Of a DNA stretch of 64,000 nt, positions 37,605 to 46,219 are shown in pieces; the first letter of the stretch is position 1; every line of letters begins with the position of its first letter. A model generated the notes under the pieces. The model worked only from the letters and a program-made list of their open reading frames with translations, was not told the origin of the DNA and ran no database searches. The stretch is from NCBI GenBank assembly GCA_011389985.1, contig JAABTH010000011.1:1-64000 (forward strand), read 5' to 3'. Made by a program: the position numbers and the translations under genes. The stretch is from Bacillota bacterium (lineage in GTDB: Bacteria > Bacillota > Dethiobacteria > DTU022).

Positions 37605-39032
37605 ATGCATAACCAGGGAAGAATAACCTGTAAATCCGGTTTGGGAACTGTTACGTTCTTAGTTACCGTTATCTTAATTTTTATCATCTCATTTTCTGCT
37701 GCTTGCGCGCCGATGAGCAGTCCCGGTGATATTAATGAAGACGGTAAGGTTGATGTAAGGGATGTTGTAATGGTTATGAAATATGTTCTGGATCTGCGTA
37801 CTCTGACTGATGATCAGCTGAAAACAGCTGATTTAAACAATGATGGCGTTATTGATGTGAAGGATGCAACTAAAATGATGCAGCTTTCGCTTGGTTTAAA
37901 TGATCATGTTGACGAAGAGTTTAAACTGGGCAGTGAGGTATTATTTGATAAAATGTTCTACCTGATTCAGGATAAAAAAGTTGGCCTGGTCACTAACCAG
38001 AGTGGAGTAAACGGCAGTGGAAAAAGTACTATTGATTTGCTGTTTGAATCCACAGGGGTGGAACTTATTGCTCTCTATGGCCCTGAACACGGGATAGATG
38101 GCAAGGCTGGCGCCGGCGATTATGTGGAATCTTACACTCACCCCGAATTGGGAATACCGGTCTACAGTTTGTATGGACAAACAAGGATGCCCACTGAGGA
38201 GATGCTTGATGATATTGAGGTGCTCATTTATGATATTCAGGACATTGGTGCGCGTTCATACACCTATATTTCCACCCTAAACTATTGTATGATTGCCGCT
38301 GAAAAGTATAATCTTCCCCTTATTGTGCTTGATCGCCCGAATCCGCTGGGTGGATTGATCGTTGATGGTCCGATGATGGAGGAAAAGTTTAAATCATTTG
38401 TAGGAGTTGATATTCTGCCCATGGCTCACGGTATGACTGTTGGGGAGCTGGCCCGATATTTTAATCGTGAAATTAATGCAGAAGTGGTCATAGTTCCCAT
38501 GGAAGGCTACGATCGGACAATGATTTTCCAGGATACCGGACTCTCCTGGATTCAAACATCACCAAACATTCCTGATATTGATTCTGTCTTTGGCTATATG
38601 GCAACAGGTTTGGGTGAGAATACAGGGGTGTTTCAGGCAGATCAGTTTAAGTGGATTGGCGGAAAGGGACTTGATGAAAGTGAATATGCCGATCTACTGA
38701 ACAGCGCCGGTTTGAAGGGGATAGAATTTATTCCTGAAAGAAGAGGGGAGGCCGGTGGTGTCAGGTTAAAGATAACCGATTACCATCTTTTCAACCCGGC
38801 CCGTAGTGGCATTTATGCCCTGACCTATGCATTTGCCCTGGGTGATTTTAATGTGCCAAAAAGTAATGAAACAAACGTTATGTTTGATAAGATCATGGGG
38901 ACTGCAAAGATGGGAGAATATCTGGAAGCAGGTCTTAGCCCGCAGGAAATAGAGACGCTATTTGCCCCAAATATTGAAAGCTTTAAAGCAATAAGAAAAG
39001 AATATCTTCTGCCGCAGTATGATCCGGAATAG
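37605..39032 (+). CDS. Dockerin-bearing DUF1343/NamZ-like exo-N-acetylmuramidase lipoprotein
   Basis: A 475-residue exported protein. A signal sequence ends in a lipobox-like SAAC (about residue 35). Residues about 42-105 are a type I dockerin with two intact calcium loops (DINEDGKVDVRD and DLNNDGVIDVKD). Residues about 115-475 are DUF1343, whose Bacillus member NamZ releases terminal MurNAc from peptidoglycan; LYGPEHGIDG, IYDIQDIGARSYTYI and LDRPNPLGG are conserved. It should act outside the membrane in wall turnover or recycling. A dockerin on this enzyme is unusual. The matching cohesin is not in the window. Confidence 0.9.
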   Translation: MHNQGRITCKSGLGTVTFLVTVILIFIISFSAACAPMSSPGDINEDGKVDVRDVVMVMKYVLDLRTLTDDQLKTADLNNDGVIDVKDATKMMQLSLGLNDHVDEEFKLGSEVLFDKMFYLIQDKKVGLVTNQSGVNGSGKSTIDLLFESTGVELIALYGPEHGIDGKAGAGDYVESYTHPELGIPVYSLYGQTRMPTEEMLDDIEVLIYDIQDIGARSYTYISTLNYCMIAAEKYNLPLIVLDRPNPLGGLIVDGPMMEEKFKSFVGVDILPMAHGMTVGELARYFNREINAEVVIVPMEGYDRTMIFQDTGLSWIQTSPNIPDIDSVFGYMATGLGENTGVFQADQFKWIGGKGLDESEYADLLNSAGLKGIEFIPERRGEAGGVRLKITDYHLFNPARSGIYALTYAFALGDFNVPKSNETNVMFDKIMGTAKMGEYLEAGLSPQEIETLFAPNIESFKAIRKEYLLPQYDPE

Positions 39033-39074
39033 GGATATCAATATAAAGAAAAAGGGCCAGCATTAGTAAAACAA

Positions 39075-39107
39075 CTGCCGCGTTCCCCTTTTCAGGGAAG
39101 GCGGCAG
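39075..39107. terminator. Hairpin between the convergent NamZ-like gene and the zinc-ribbon gene
   Basis: A 13-base stem (CTGCCGCGTTCCC with GGGAAGGCGGCAG, one mismatch) and a 7-base loop lie between two convergent genes. A strong T run is absent, so it may be a bidirectional terminator or a 3'-end stabiliser. Confidence 0.55.
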
Positions 39108-39171
39108 TGGGTTAATCGCTTAGCTAATATTATTTAATTAATTTTTTATGTAATGTTAATGCAAATGTATA

Positions 39172-39477
39172 TTAATCTACAATATCCATCATTTTACCAC
39201 AGCAAAGGGGGATGACATCTCCTGCTTTTAAGGATAGGACTTTATTGCAGGTTTTACAGTATACCTGGGTGTCGTGTTCAACCCTTTCCTCTGTAAAAGT
39301 TGAATTTTCAGATTCGAGCCCTTCAATGTAGAAGGAAGCGCCTTTATCGTTTTTAGCCGGAACATATTCACCGATAGGAACAAGCTTCCTCGTATCCCTG
39401 ACACAGTCAATTATGATTTTTCTATAAGTAAAGATTACGGCGGCTGAAAATAATAACCCCTGCCCCATAAAGGGCAA
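39172..39477 (-). CDS. Small Cys-rich zinc-ribbon-like protein, start uncertain
   Basis: Up to 101 residues; not assigned to a family. The C terminus has VYCKTCNKVLSL and IPLCCGKMMDIVD, a CxxC...CC arrangement like the iron- or zinc-binding ribbons of desulfoferrodoxin N-terminal domains. The frame overlaps the end of the ABC permease gene by about 55 bases. No good ribosome-binding site is seen for the ATG at 39477, so the true start may be a non-ATG codon nearer 39420. It follows the MORN-ABC ATPase and permease on the same strand and is probably part of that operon. Confidence 0.55.
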   Translation of the reverse strand: MPFMGQGLLFSAAVIFTYRKIIIDCVRDTRKLVPIGEYVPAKNDKGASFYIEGLESENSTFTEERVEHDTQVYCKTCNKVLSLKAGDVIPLCCGKMMDIVD

Positions 39478-40222
39478 GGAATATGGCAGCTGAAACGAGG
39501 CAGAGGGTTATAATAGATTGTTCCCCGGTGACAATTGCATTTGCGTCTAAGAGAGAGTAAAGTGTAAAATATTTAAGCCACTGATTGCTGTCACCGATAT
39601 TTCGCAGCATATTTATTACAAAGAAGAGAATGGGGATACCGCCACCTAGTGCGAGTGAATATTTTGCTTCATTGAAAATACAGGAAGAGAAGAAGCAGAT
39701 AGAGCTGATAGCCAGGGTTAGGAAGATCGTTCCCAGGTTAAGTTTCAGAAAGGCTGAAATATCCATTTCTCCCGGGAACATTGCTTCACTTAGAGCTAGC
39801 CCGGATCCTGTATTAATAATTAACAGTAAGGTAACGCTCGCTGCCATATAAAAAGCCTGAGTAGTAATAATTTTAACCCTCGTATTAGGGCTAGCAAGCA
39901 GGTAGGCCATGGAACCACGATCAACATGGGCAGCTACAAGGCGGTTGGCCAGAATGATGCAGTAGATGAGTGGAAAAATAATTATAATAAAACCATAGTA
40001 GTACAGGGCGATAAAGGTTACCAGGCTGGTGGCAGTATCACTATAACCAAAAGCTTCCATCATTCCCTGCGGCATTGAATCAATAAACTGGTTCATTGCT
40101 TCAACACTATCCGGATCATACATTCCAATCATGACACTCATATACATCAGCAGAATGGCAAAAAAAATCAAGAAGATGATCCAGCTTGATTTTGCGGTAG
40201 CTTTTAAAAGAGAAAAATTCAT
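39422..40222 (-). CDS. ABC-2 type transporter permease
   Basis: A 266-residue integral membrane protein with six predicted helices, the build of ABC-2 exporter permeases. The N terminus (LKATAKSSWIIFLIFFAILL) and an internal region ending AHVDRGSMAYLLASPNTRVKI match permeases of the NosY/bacitracin-export type. It is the partner of the MORN-ATPase gene, whose stop overlaps its start. The pair would form a homodimeric exporter with two ATPases. Cargo is unknown. GGCGG lies before the ATG. Confidence 0.88.
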   Translation of the reverse strand: MNFSLLKATAKSSWIIFLIFFAILLMYMSVMIGMYDPDSVEAMNQFIDSMPQGMMEAFGYSDTATSLVTFIALYYYGFIIIIFPLIYCIILANRLVAAHVDRGSMAYLLASPNTRVKIITTQAFYMAASVTLLLIINTGSGLALSEAMFPGEMDISAFLKLNLGTIFLTLAISSICFFSSCIFNEAKYSLALGGGIPILFFVINMLRNIGDSNQWLKYFTLYSLLDANAIVTGEQSIITLCLVSAAIFLALYGAGVIIFSRRNLYL

Positions 40223-41463
40223 TATAATACCGCCTCCTGCCCATAATATTTTAAAAAGACCTGTTCCAGACTCTGTGAAGCAACCTCAATGCCAAGGACG
40301 TTACACCTGGCCAGGGTTGCGATAAAATGATCGTAATTACCGGAAACATATATCTCAACAGTATTTTTACTGATCTGACCAATCTCAAGGCCGGCTGAAC
40401 GCAAGTGGTTTAAGTCTTCCTTCCTGCCCAGGGTAACAAGGTAGGCCTTACGCTGTGATGATTTAAGCGAATGAACATCTTCTACCGCCACTAAACGCCC
40501 TTCCCGGATAATTCCGGCCCGGTCGCAGGTGCGGTAGGTCTCTTCAAAATTGTGCGAGGACATGAGAATAGTTTTGCCCCGCTCTTTTTCTTCAAGGATC
40601 AGCTCCACAAAGATATTTTGCATCAGGGGATCAAGTCCGCTGGTCGGTTCATCGAGAATATAGACAGCAGGGTCGTGCATAAAAGCAGTTACAATGCCCA
40701 GTTTCTGCTTCATACCCTTTGACATCCGGCGAATCTTTCCTGTAGGATCGAACTCAAATCTTTTGGTCAGATCTCTGCGGCGTGAATTGCCCCTTTTGCC
40801 TCTTAAATCGCCAATCAGGTTTAAAAATTGTGTGCCGCTCATTTCGTCGAAAAAGGCCATTTCTCCGGGAAGGTAACCAAGCTCACTTTGTATCTTAGCA
40901 GCATCATCCCAGCAATCGAATCCGTTAATGGTGCAGCTACCGCTTTTTGGTTTTGTAAAGCCGAGCAGGTTGCGGATTGCTGTTGTTTTACCGGCGCCGT
41001 TGGGTCCGAGAAAACCGAATACCTCACCATGATCAACATTAAAATTAATGTCGAATATGCCCTTACCGTTGCTATAGGTAAAAGTTAGGGTACTGATGCA
41101 GATAGCTTCTTTTTTCCCTGTTTTATTTGGTACGGCAGCGCCTTTCTGCAGTTCATCAATAGAGTGTAAGAATTTGCCCTGATCCCATCTGCCTTTTATT
41201 GTTTTCCCTTTTGGCTGAGCATATTTGCCGTAGCCATGTTTCTTGCCTTCATAGAATTCGCCTTTATATGCAGCTCCATTTGCATAGATTATGATTCCCC
41301 TGCCGTGCGGTTTACCTTCTTGCCATTCACCATCATATTTTGTGCCATCCGGCATAAGCAGTTTGCCCCGGCCGTGAGGGACGTTGTTTTTAAGCTGCCC
41401 AGAGTATTTTCCACCTACCCAGGGTATTCTGACTGTTTCAGGCCCCTGCCCGTATTGGCTCAT
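40222..41463 (-). CDS. ABC exporter ATPase with N-terminal MORN repeats (fusion)
   Basis: A 413-residue protein. Residues about 13-98 hold four MORN units (PDGTKYDGEWQEGKPHGRG is the clearest), ending GRWDQGKF. A short linker (99-118) leads to a full ABC ATPase: Walker A GPNGAGKT at 153-160, signature MSKGMKQKL in place of LSGGQ, Walker B VYILDEPTSGLDP, and the H-loop SSH. The C-terminal tail (about 330-413) is a domain common in ABC-2 type ATPases. The frame is continuous, with a single plausible start and AGGTGACC upstream. The fusion puts a lipid- or protein-binding module on a cytoplasmic motor; I do not know of a described case. It overlaps the permease gene. Confidence 0.95.
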   Translation of the reverse strand: MSQYGQGPETVRIPWVGGKYSGQLKNNVPHGRGKLLMPDGTKYDGEWQEGKPHGRGIIIYANGAAYKGEFYEGKKHGYGKYAQPKGKTIKGRWDQGKFLHSIDELQKGAAVPNKTGKKEAICISTLTFTYSNGKGIFDINFNVDHGEVFGFLGPNGAGKTTAIRNLLGFTKPKSGSCTINGFDCWDDAAKIQSELGYLPGEMAFFDEMSGTQFLNLIGDLRGKRGNSRRRDLTKRFEFDPTGKIRRMSKGMKQKLGIVTAFMHDPAVYILDEPTSGLDPLMQNIFVELILEEKERGKTILMSSHNFEETYRTCDRAGIIREGRLVAVEDVHSLKSSQRKAYLVTLGRKEDLNHLRSAGLEIGQISKNTVEIYVSGNYDHFIATLARCNVLGIEVASQSLEQVFLKYYGQEAVL

Positions 41464-41560
41464 TATAGGTCACCTTTCTTTTGGGAAAATTTAAATTAAG
41501 ATCCCATTTTTTATGCTAGTCAGATTAGTTTCCGCTGCTTAAATTAATTCTCCAAATTGC

Positions 41561-41588
41561 GAATAACCCCTGCAAAGAGGGGCTATTC
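41561..41588. terminator. Hairpin between the CooT-like and MORN-ABC genes
   Basis: GAATAACCCC and GGGGCTATTC pair with one bulge around an 8-base loop. It lies after the CooT-like gene and before the MORN-ABC gene, both on the minus strand. A T run is weak, so it may be a terminator or a processing hairpin. Confidence 0.4.
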
Positions 41589-41622
41589 TTATGATTGTGA
41601 ACAATTTACTTAAAAAACGGAT

Positions 41623-41814
41623 TTAGTCTATAATCATGGAGTCGTTGCTTTCATCCCAACTGATGCTTCTGCTGATTTTAAATTCCTGTGGATCCTGGAG
41701 TAAAGGATATATAGTGAGTGTTCCATCAGCTAAATCTAATTTGTATCTTGAGATTTTATCTGCGAGTTTGTTTTTATCACTCACGGTTTCTTTGTACAAA
41801 GTAATCATACACAT
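41623..41814 (-). CDS. CooT-like nickel-binding protein
   Basis: A 63-residue protein beginning MCMITLYK. The CooT family of small nickel-binding proteins starts with MC(L/M), binds nickel through the N-terminal Cys2, and is linked to carbon monoxide dehydrogenase maturation. The remainder, with the predicted beta strands RYKLDLADGTLTIYP and QEFKISRSISW, fits that fold. GGAGGG precedes the ATG. No cooS, cooC or hydrogenase gene lies in the window, so its client is unknown. Given the short length, assignment rests on the N-terminal motif and size. Confidence 0.7.
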   Translation of the reverse strand: MCMITLYKETVSDKNKLADKISRYKLDLADGTLTIYPLLQDPQEFKISRSISWDESNDSMIID

Positions 41815-42203
41815 AACTATTCAGCCCTCCCCGAAGATTATTTATTCGCCGGATAAAGCTTCATGCTCTATCGCCAAGGCTTACTATTATTATAGATCTA
41901 TTTTTAAAAAGGTGAAAGTTTGATTATAAATTAATGGATACTGACGGGTATAATGGTAATATTGTATTTGCTGTTATTCTGCTGACTAATAATGTGAAAA
42001 CTGCAATACCTTAATACTGCAGGTAAATTAATCATATGCCGAGAATTATTTGTATAATAATTTGTTTATTATAAAAATCTTGTTTGTATCGCACGGTAGA
42101 TCTACAAAAATGGGGCAGATGGTTTTGTTTTTAATGCTCAAGACGTTGCAGGAGATGCTGATTACAAAGCGCTTATATTTACAGAAGAGGGGATGCAATA
42201 ATT
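41815..42203. other. 389-base gene-poor stretch with possible coding remnants
   Basis: AT-rich intergenic DNA between the divergent CooT-like and DMT permease genes. A start-less open stretch (about 42101-42198) ends GDADYKALIFTEEGMQ just before the DMT gene, and a short ATG frame near 41934 begins MDTDGYNGNIVF. Neither has a ribosome-binding site or a recognised relative. They may be leftovers of a decayed gene, or chance. No RNA gene was recognised. Confidence 0.4.
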
Positions 42204-43106
42204 ATGAAATTTCGCGGCAAATGGAAAATAGAAATAGGGTACCTGCAGGTCTTTTCAGCTGCTCTGATTTGGGGTACTTATGGACTATTCGTCAGGGCTC
42301 TTGATTATTCACCTGAATATATACTATTTTATCGTTTCTTTTTTGGTTTTATAGGTTTGCTTATATTCACATCCTTTAAAGAGGGTTTGGCCTGGATGAA
42401 ACCCTCTCTGGTTATTTGGAAGTGGATGCTCATACCGGCTCTTTTAACCGGTCTTTCATGGCTTGCCTATACATACTCTATTAATTACACGAGTGTTTCT
42501 AATGCCGCTTTTTTGATATATACTGCGCCTGTTTTTACTGTTATATTAGCTCCGCTGGTTATAAAAGAGAATCTTGAGGTCAGGACGATAGTAGCGCTTG
42601 TCTTTTCCCTCCTTGGGACAATGGCTATCATGGGTTACAGTAGTTTGTTCAGCTCGGGTACAAGTCTGTTGGGTGACATGATTGCTCTTTTTGGTGGAAT
42701 GACCTATGGCCTTTTGGCTCTTTTCCTGAAAAAAGTACCTGCAGGAATGCTCGGCTTAAAGTCTAATATATTTTTATCTGGTTATATCGCCCTGGCCCTG
42801 CTACCTTTTGTTGTAACTTCTCTGAGCCGGCTCAGCTTGAACGCTTTTCTGCTGTTGCTGCTGTTGGGTCTGTTTCAGCAGACCTTTGCCGCTACCCTTT
42901 TTCATCTGGGGTTAAGGTCAATTAAGGCCCAGCATGCCGGGATACTCACTTATATCGAGCCGCTGGCGGCTACTGTAATGGCAGCGCTATTTCTATATGA
43001 AGGAATTACCGCCGGTTCTCTTTTAGGCGGGTTTTTAATTATTGTTGCCGGTTTAATTATTGTTTTAAAAAGCGATACAGTCCCGGTTCCCAAAAGAGTG
43101 CAATGA
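42204..43106 (+). CDS. EamA/DMT superfamily permease
   Basis: A 300-residue membrane protein with ten predicted helices formed by two EamA halves, the drug/metabolite transporter build (RhaT/YdcZ-like amino-acid or metabolite exporters). Conserved features are WGTYGLFVRAL, AFLIYTAPVFTVILAP and, in the second half, HAGILTYIEPLAATVMAALFL. GAGGGG lies upstream of the ATG. It precedes the hydroxybutyryl-CoA dehydrogenase on the same strand by 68 bases. Substrate cannot be told. Confidence 0.92.
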   Translation: MKFRGKWKIEIGYLQVFSAALIWGTYGLFVRALDYSPEYILFYRFFFGFIGLLIFTSFKEGLAWMKPSLVIWKWMLIPALLTGLSWLAYTYSINYTSVSNAAFLIYTAPVFTVILAPLVIKENLEVRTIVALVFSLLGTMAIMGYSSLFSSGTSLLGDMIALFGGMTYGLLALFLKKVPAGMLGLKSNIFLSGYIALALLPFVVTSLSRLSLNAFLLLLLLGLFQQTFAATLFHLGLRSIKAQHAGILTYIEPLAATVMAALFLYEGITAGSLLGGFLIIVAGLIIVLKSDTVPVPKRVQ

Positions 43107-43174
43107 CAATAAGGTAGGATATTTGCTGTCATTAAATGAACATTAACTATGAAATAAATAAAGGGGGTTTTTAT

Positions 43175-44035
43175 ATGGAAATCAAAAAGATTATGGTTCT
43201 CGGGGCGGGACAGATGGGCGCTGGTATAGCCCAAGTATGCGCCCAGAGTGGTTATCCGGTTGTCCTCAGGGATATCGATCAGAAATTTGTGGATAGTGGG
43301 ATAAAAGTAATAGAAAAAAACCTGCTGAGAAGTGTTGATAAAGGCAGAATTTCTGAGGAAGATAAAGTGGCAGCGCTATCGCGCATCAAAGGTACTGTTG
43401 ACTTACAAGAAGGTGTCGATGCAGATCTGGTGATTGAAGCGGTTGTAGAAAAAATGGAGATCAAGAAAGAATTGTTTCGCAATCTCGATGAACTTTGTTC
43501 TGCGCAGACTATCTTTGCCAGTAACACTTCTTCCCTACCCATTACCAGTATTGCCGCGGTTACTTCGCGTCCGGAAAAAGTGATCGGAATGCATTTCATG
43601 AACCCTGTGCCGGTAATGCAGCTGGTTGAGGTTATCAGGGGTCTGTCTACTTCAGATGAAACCTACAATGTGGTTAAAGAGCTAACGGAAAAACTGAAAA
43701 AAACACCGGTTGAAGTTAATGATTTTCCCGGGTTTGTATCAAACAGGATTTTACTGCCAATGATCAATGAAGCTGTTTATTGTCTGATGGAAGGGGTGGC
43801 TAAGCCTGAAGCAATTGATAATGTAATGAAGCTGGGCATGAATCATCCGATGGGTCCGCTGGCCCTGGCCGACTTGATCGGCCTTGATACATGTTTGTCG
43901 ATCATGGAAGTTTTACACGAAGGGTTGGGTGATTCCAAGTATCGCCCCTGCCCTTTGCTTAAAAAATATGTTTCTGCCGGATGGCTGGGTCGTAAAAGTG
44001 GACGTGGTTTTTATGAATACAACAGCGAGAATTAA
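43175..44035 (+). CDS. hbd: 3-hydroxybutyryl-CoA dehydrogenase
   Basis: A 286-residue enzyme that reduces acetoacetyl-CoA to 3-hydroxybutyryl-CoA, or the reverse, in butyrate metabolism and beta-oxidation. The NAD-binding motif is [12 protein letters not shown]; the active-site segment [16 protein letters not shown] and the [15 protein letters not shown] stretch are conserved, as is GYPVVLRD after the Rossmann motif. ATG 43175 is chosen because AAGGGGG lies directly upstream; an earlier ATG at 43136 would add 13 residues. Other butyryl-CoA pathway genes are not nearby. Convergent with the DUF554 gene. Confidence 0.93.
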   Translation: MEIKKIMVLGAGQMGAGIAQVCAQSGYPVVLRDIDQKFVDSGIKVIEKNLLRSVDKGRISEEDKVAALSRIKGTVDLQEGVDADLVIEAVVEKMEIKKELFRNLDELCSAQTIFASNTSSLPITSIAAVTSRPEKVIGMHFMNPVPVMQLVEVIRGLSTSDETYNVVKELTEKLKKTPVEVNDFPGFVSNRILLPMINEAVYCLMEGVAKPEAIDNVMKLGMNHPMGPLALADLIGLDTCLSIMEVLHEGLGDSKYRPCPLLKKYVSAGWLGRKSGRGFYEYNSEN

Positions 44036-44063
44036 AATATTATCGTGCAGGATGTAATTTAAT

Positions 44064-44789
44064 TTAACCTAAAAGTTTAATCAGGGGAAGGACCAAAAAG
44101 TAATAGATTACCGGAATAAAAATTGCCGGTAAAAGATTAACTGTTTTGATTTTTTTGATCTCCATCATGCTCAGGCCGATCCCCAGAATCAATATTCCCC
44201 CGATGATTGATATTTCACGAATGACGTTAACTGTTAACAAAGGTTCCAGAAAACCGGCGAAAAGAATGATCGCTCCCTGGTAAAGAAAAACTATACCTGC
44301 CGAGAATATTACGCCGATACCAAGAGTGGAGGCCAGAATCATCGATGTGATTCCGTCCAGGACTGATTTGGCAAAGAGCATGTCATAATTACCTCTGAGG
44401 CCGCTCTCGAGGGAGCCGATGATGGCCATGGTGCCGACACAGAAAATCAGGCTTGCGGTTACAAAGCCTTTTGCTACATTGTGTTCTCCCTGATCATTAT
44501 CTGAACCTACCATGCGCTGCAACATCATACCAAGCTTTTCAAGGCTTCTTTCCAACCCAACCAGTTCGCCGATTATGCCACCGATAACAAGGCTGATAAT
44601 AAATAAAATCGGTTCGCTATCGGGATCCAGAAGACCGCCGATCGCTGTCGTTGCTCCGATAAATAAAACTGATAACCCAATGCCCTGCATTACAATAATC
44701 TTGTATTCTTCTTTTAGCCCTTTATGAACCAGCAGACCAAGCAGGCTGCCAATGATAATAGTTATAGTATTGACATAATTACCTAGCAT
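44064..44789 (-). CDS. DUF554 family membrane protein (YdfK-like)
   Basis: A 241-residue membrane protein with about seven hydrophobic segments. The N terminus (GNYVNTITIIIGSLLGLLVH) and the FCVGTMAIIGSLESGLRG region are those of DUF554. Function is unknown; it has been proposed to be a transporter. GAGGTG precedes the ATG. It is convergent with hbd with 28 bases between, and divergent from the small exported protein at 45073. Confidence 0.93.
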   Translation of the reverse strand: MLGNYVNTITIIIGSLLGLLVHKGLKEEYKIIVMQGIGLSVLFIGATTAIGGLLDPDSEPILFIISLVIGGIIGELVGLERSLEKLGMMLQRMVGSDNDQGEHNVAKGFVTASLIFCVGTMAIIGSLESGLRGNYDMLFAKSVLDGITSMILASTLGIGVIFSAGIVFLYQGAIILFAGFLEPLLTVNVIREISIIGGILILGIGLSMMEIKKIKTVNLLPAIFIPVIYYFLVLPLIKLLG

Positions 44790-44918
44790 TTAACACCTCG
44801 AAAGTATTGTTCAAAAATAGAAAAGTCATTAATCTGACAAAGCAATAAACGCAAAATATAAATTTTCCCTTATTTAGCATGGACCATTATAACATGCTTT
44901 AGTCAGAGTGGCACTACC

Positions 44919-44948
44919 TGGTTTCATTTTATGTGGTTTCATTTTATT
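44919..44948. repeat. Two tandem 15-base copies
   Basis: TGGTTTCATTTTATG is followed at once by TGGTTTCATTTTATT. It lies in the 283-base intergenic stretch between the DUF554 gene and the small exported protein. No function is apparent; this stretch holds nothing else I recognise. Confidence 0.6.
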
Positions 44949-45072
44949 AAATAAGATGGCATCTGGATTGAACTTGAAAAGGGTTTTTGAAAAAGAGGAA
45001 GAAAAGGTTAAATATTCAACAGGTTAAAAATTTACGATCTTATCGGATTGAATAAATACAGGAGGTGCCCAA

Positions 45073-45420
45073 GTGAAGAAAAGTTACATTGTCCTCGGTG
45101 TAGTTTTTCTGCTAATTGCTCTCGCTGTTATTCAGTACCCGGTCATATTTCAGGAAGGCAATCCTATTCCGGTCTTTTTTGGTATTATGGCGATTGAGTT
45201 AACCGGTCGGGATATTGTTCCTATCCCGGAGCTTAAAATGATCCAAAAGGCGGGAGAGGAAGACCACCTAAGCAGTTATCTCGCACAGCGGGAATGGCTT
45301 TTTGCTGATCGACTTGGCTCAGGGATTATTTATAAAAGAAATGGCGAACAACTTAATGTAATTTCCCGCATGTATACAGAGCGTTATATGATTTACGAAT
45401 TTGACAGACCACTACGATAG
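45073..45420 (+). CDS. Small exported or membrane-anchored protein of unknown function
   Basis: A 115-residue protein, not recognised. Residues about 5-25 form a hydrophobic segment (YIVLGVVFLLIALAVIQYPV) that is a signal anchor; the rest is hydrophilic and likely outside. WLFADRLGSGIIYKRNGEQL and ISRMYTERYMIYEF suggest a small beta fold. GTG start with GGAGG 7 bases upstream. It is followed by another small exported protein after 114 bases, and the two may be related in function. Confidence 0.75.
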   Translation: MKKSYIVLGVVFLLIALAVIQYPVIFQEGNPIPVFFGIMAIELTGRDIVPIPELKMIQKAGEEDHLSSYLAQREWLFADRLGSGIIYKRNGEQLNVISRMYTERYMIYEFDRPLR

Positions 45421-45534
45421 AAAATGTTTGATACCTGAGATTTTAACGATTGTTTTAAACATGTTATAATTAAAAAAAGAATTATAAATTAAAGCCGGAT
45501 TTAAAATTGTCCCTGCTTAGAAGAGGTGAAAATC

Positions 45535-46062
45535 GTGAAACGCTTACTTAGGATAGTTACGGTTATGATTGCTTTCATTGCAATTAGCGTTTTTATACCC
45601 CTGGCGATTAATCAGGGAAGCATAACGTATGGTAATGCATGTTACGGCAATAATTTTATAATAGAGATGGAAACCGATAATTCAACAGGGACTACAAAAC
45701 GTCTTCTAGATATCAGCAGTCCCTTTTCAGGGGCTTACTTATACGAGAATGTTACGGTGGTTGGCAGGTCTGAAATTACTGATTCATTTCAAATGAACAA
45801 TTTCAAGCCCGGCACGGATGTCACGGCAGATTTTGAGATTGATGATATATTTGGCTCCGGTTCTTTAGATATGGATGCTTTTAGCGATGATAACCCCGGT
45901 TTTAAAAATGATATTTACCCCAGTGCAGGCCCTGAAAATTCTGCAGATCCGTTAACTGTGATTAGCCCAGAATCGGCAATAAACAGCAGCACAGACGGTA
46001 GAACTGAAGACTTTTTCAGGATGGTTTCACATTATGCCTTCACCTGGTTAGAGTTATTTTAA
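45535..46062 (+). CDS. Exported protein of unknown function
   Basis: About 175 residues, not recognised. A basic N terminus and hydrophobic segment (LLRIVTVMIAFIAISVFIPL) form a signal peptide or anchor. The remainder is rich in Asp, Ser and Asn, with low-complexity acidic stretches near DIFGSGSLDMDAFSDDNPG, and no Cys beyond the early CYGNN. GTG 45535 is preferred (GAGGTG six bases before); a GTG three codons earlier also lies in frame. Confidence 0.65.
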   Translation: MKRLLRIVTVMIAFIAISVFIPLAINQGSITYGNACYGNNFIIEMETDNSTGTTKRLLDISSPFSGAYLYENVTVVGRSEITDSFQMNNFKPGTDVTADFEIDDIFGSGSLDMDAFSDDNPGFKNDIYPSAGPENSADPLTVISPESAINSSTDGRTEDFFRMVSHYAFTWLELF

Positions 46063-46219
46063 AGTTACTCTAGAATTATTTCTTACGCTTAATCCTTCCG
46101 GATAATACAACTGGATCATAAACCGGTTAGCTAAAGCCATGCCGGAAATTTTTTTTCGCAATTTCTGGAAAGGTCCTCACACTGGTGAATCATAGCAAAT
46201 AAATTGGGAGATATTGATC

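Noticed and set aside
37605-39032. Dockerin as evidence for a cellulosome
   Set aside because: No scaffoldin, cohesin or plant-polysaccharide enzyme is in the window; both dockerin proteins look like wall enzymes.
42050-42304. 84-codon frame overlapping the start of the DMT permease
   Set aside because: It overlaps the permease in another frame, has no ribosome-binding site and its sequence is not protein-like.
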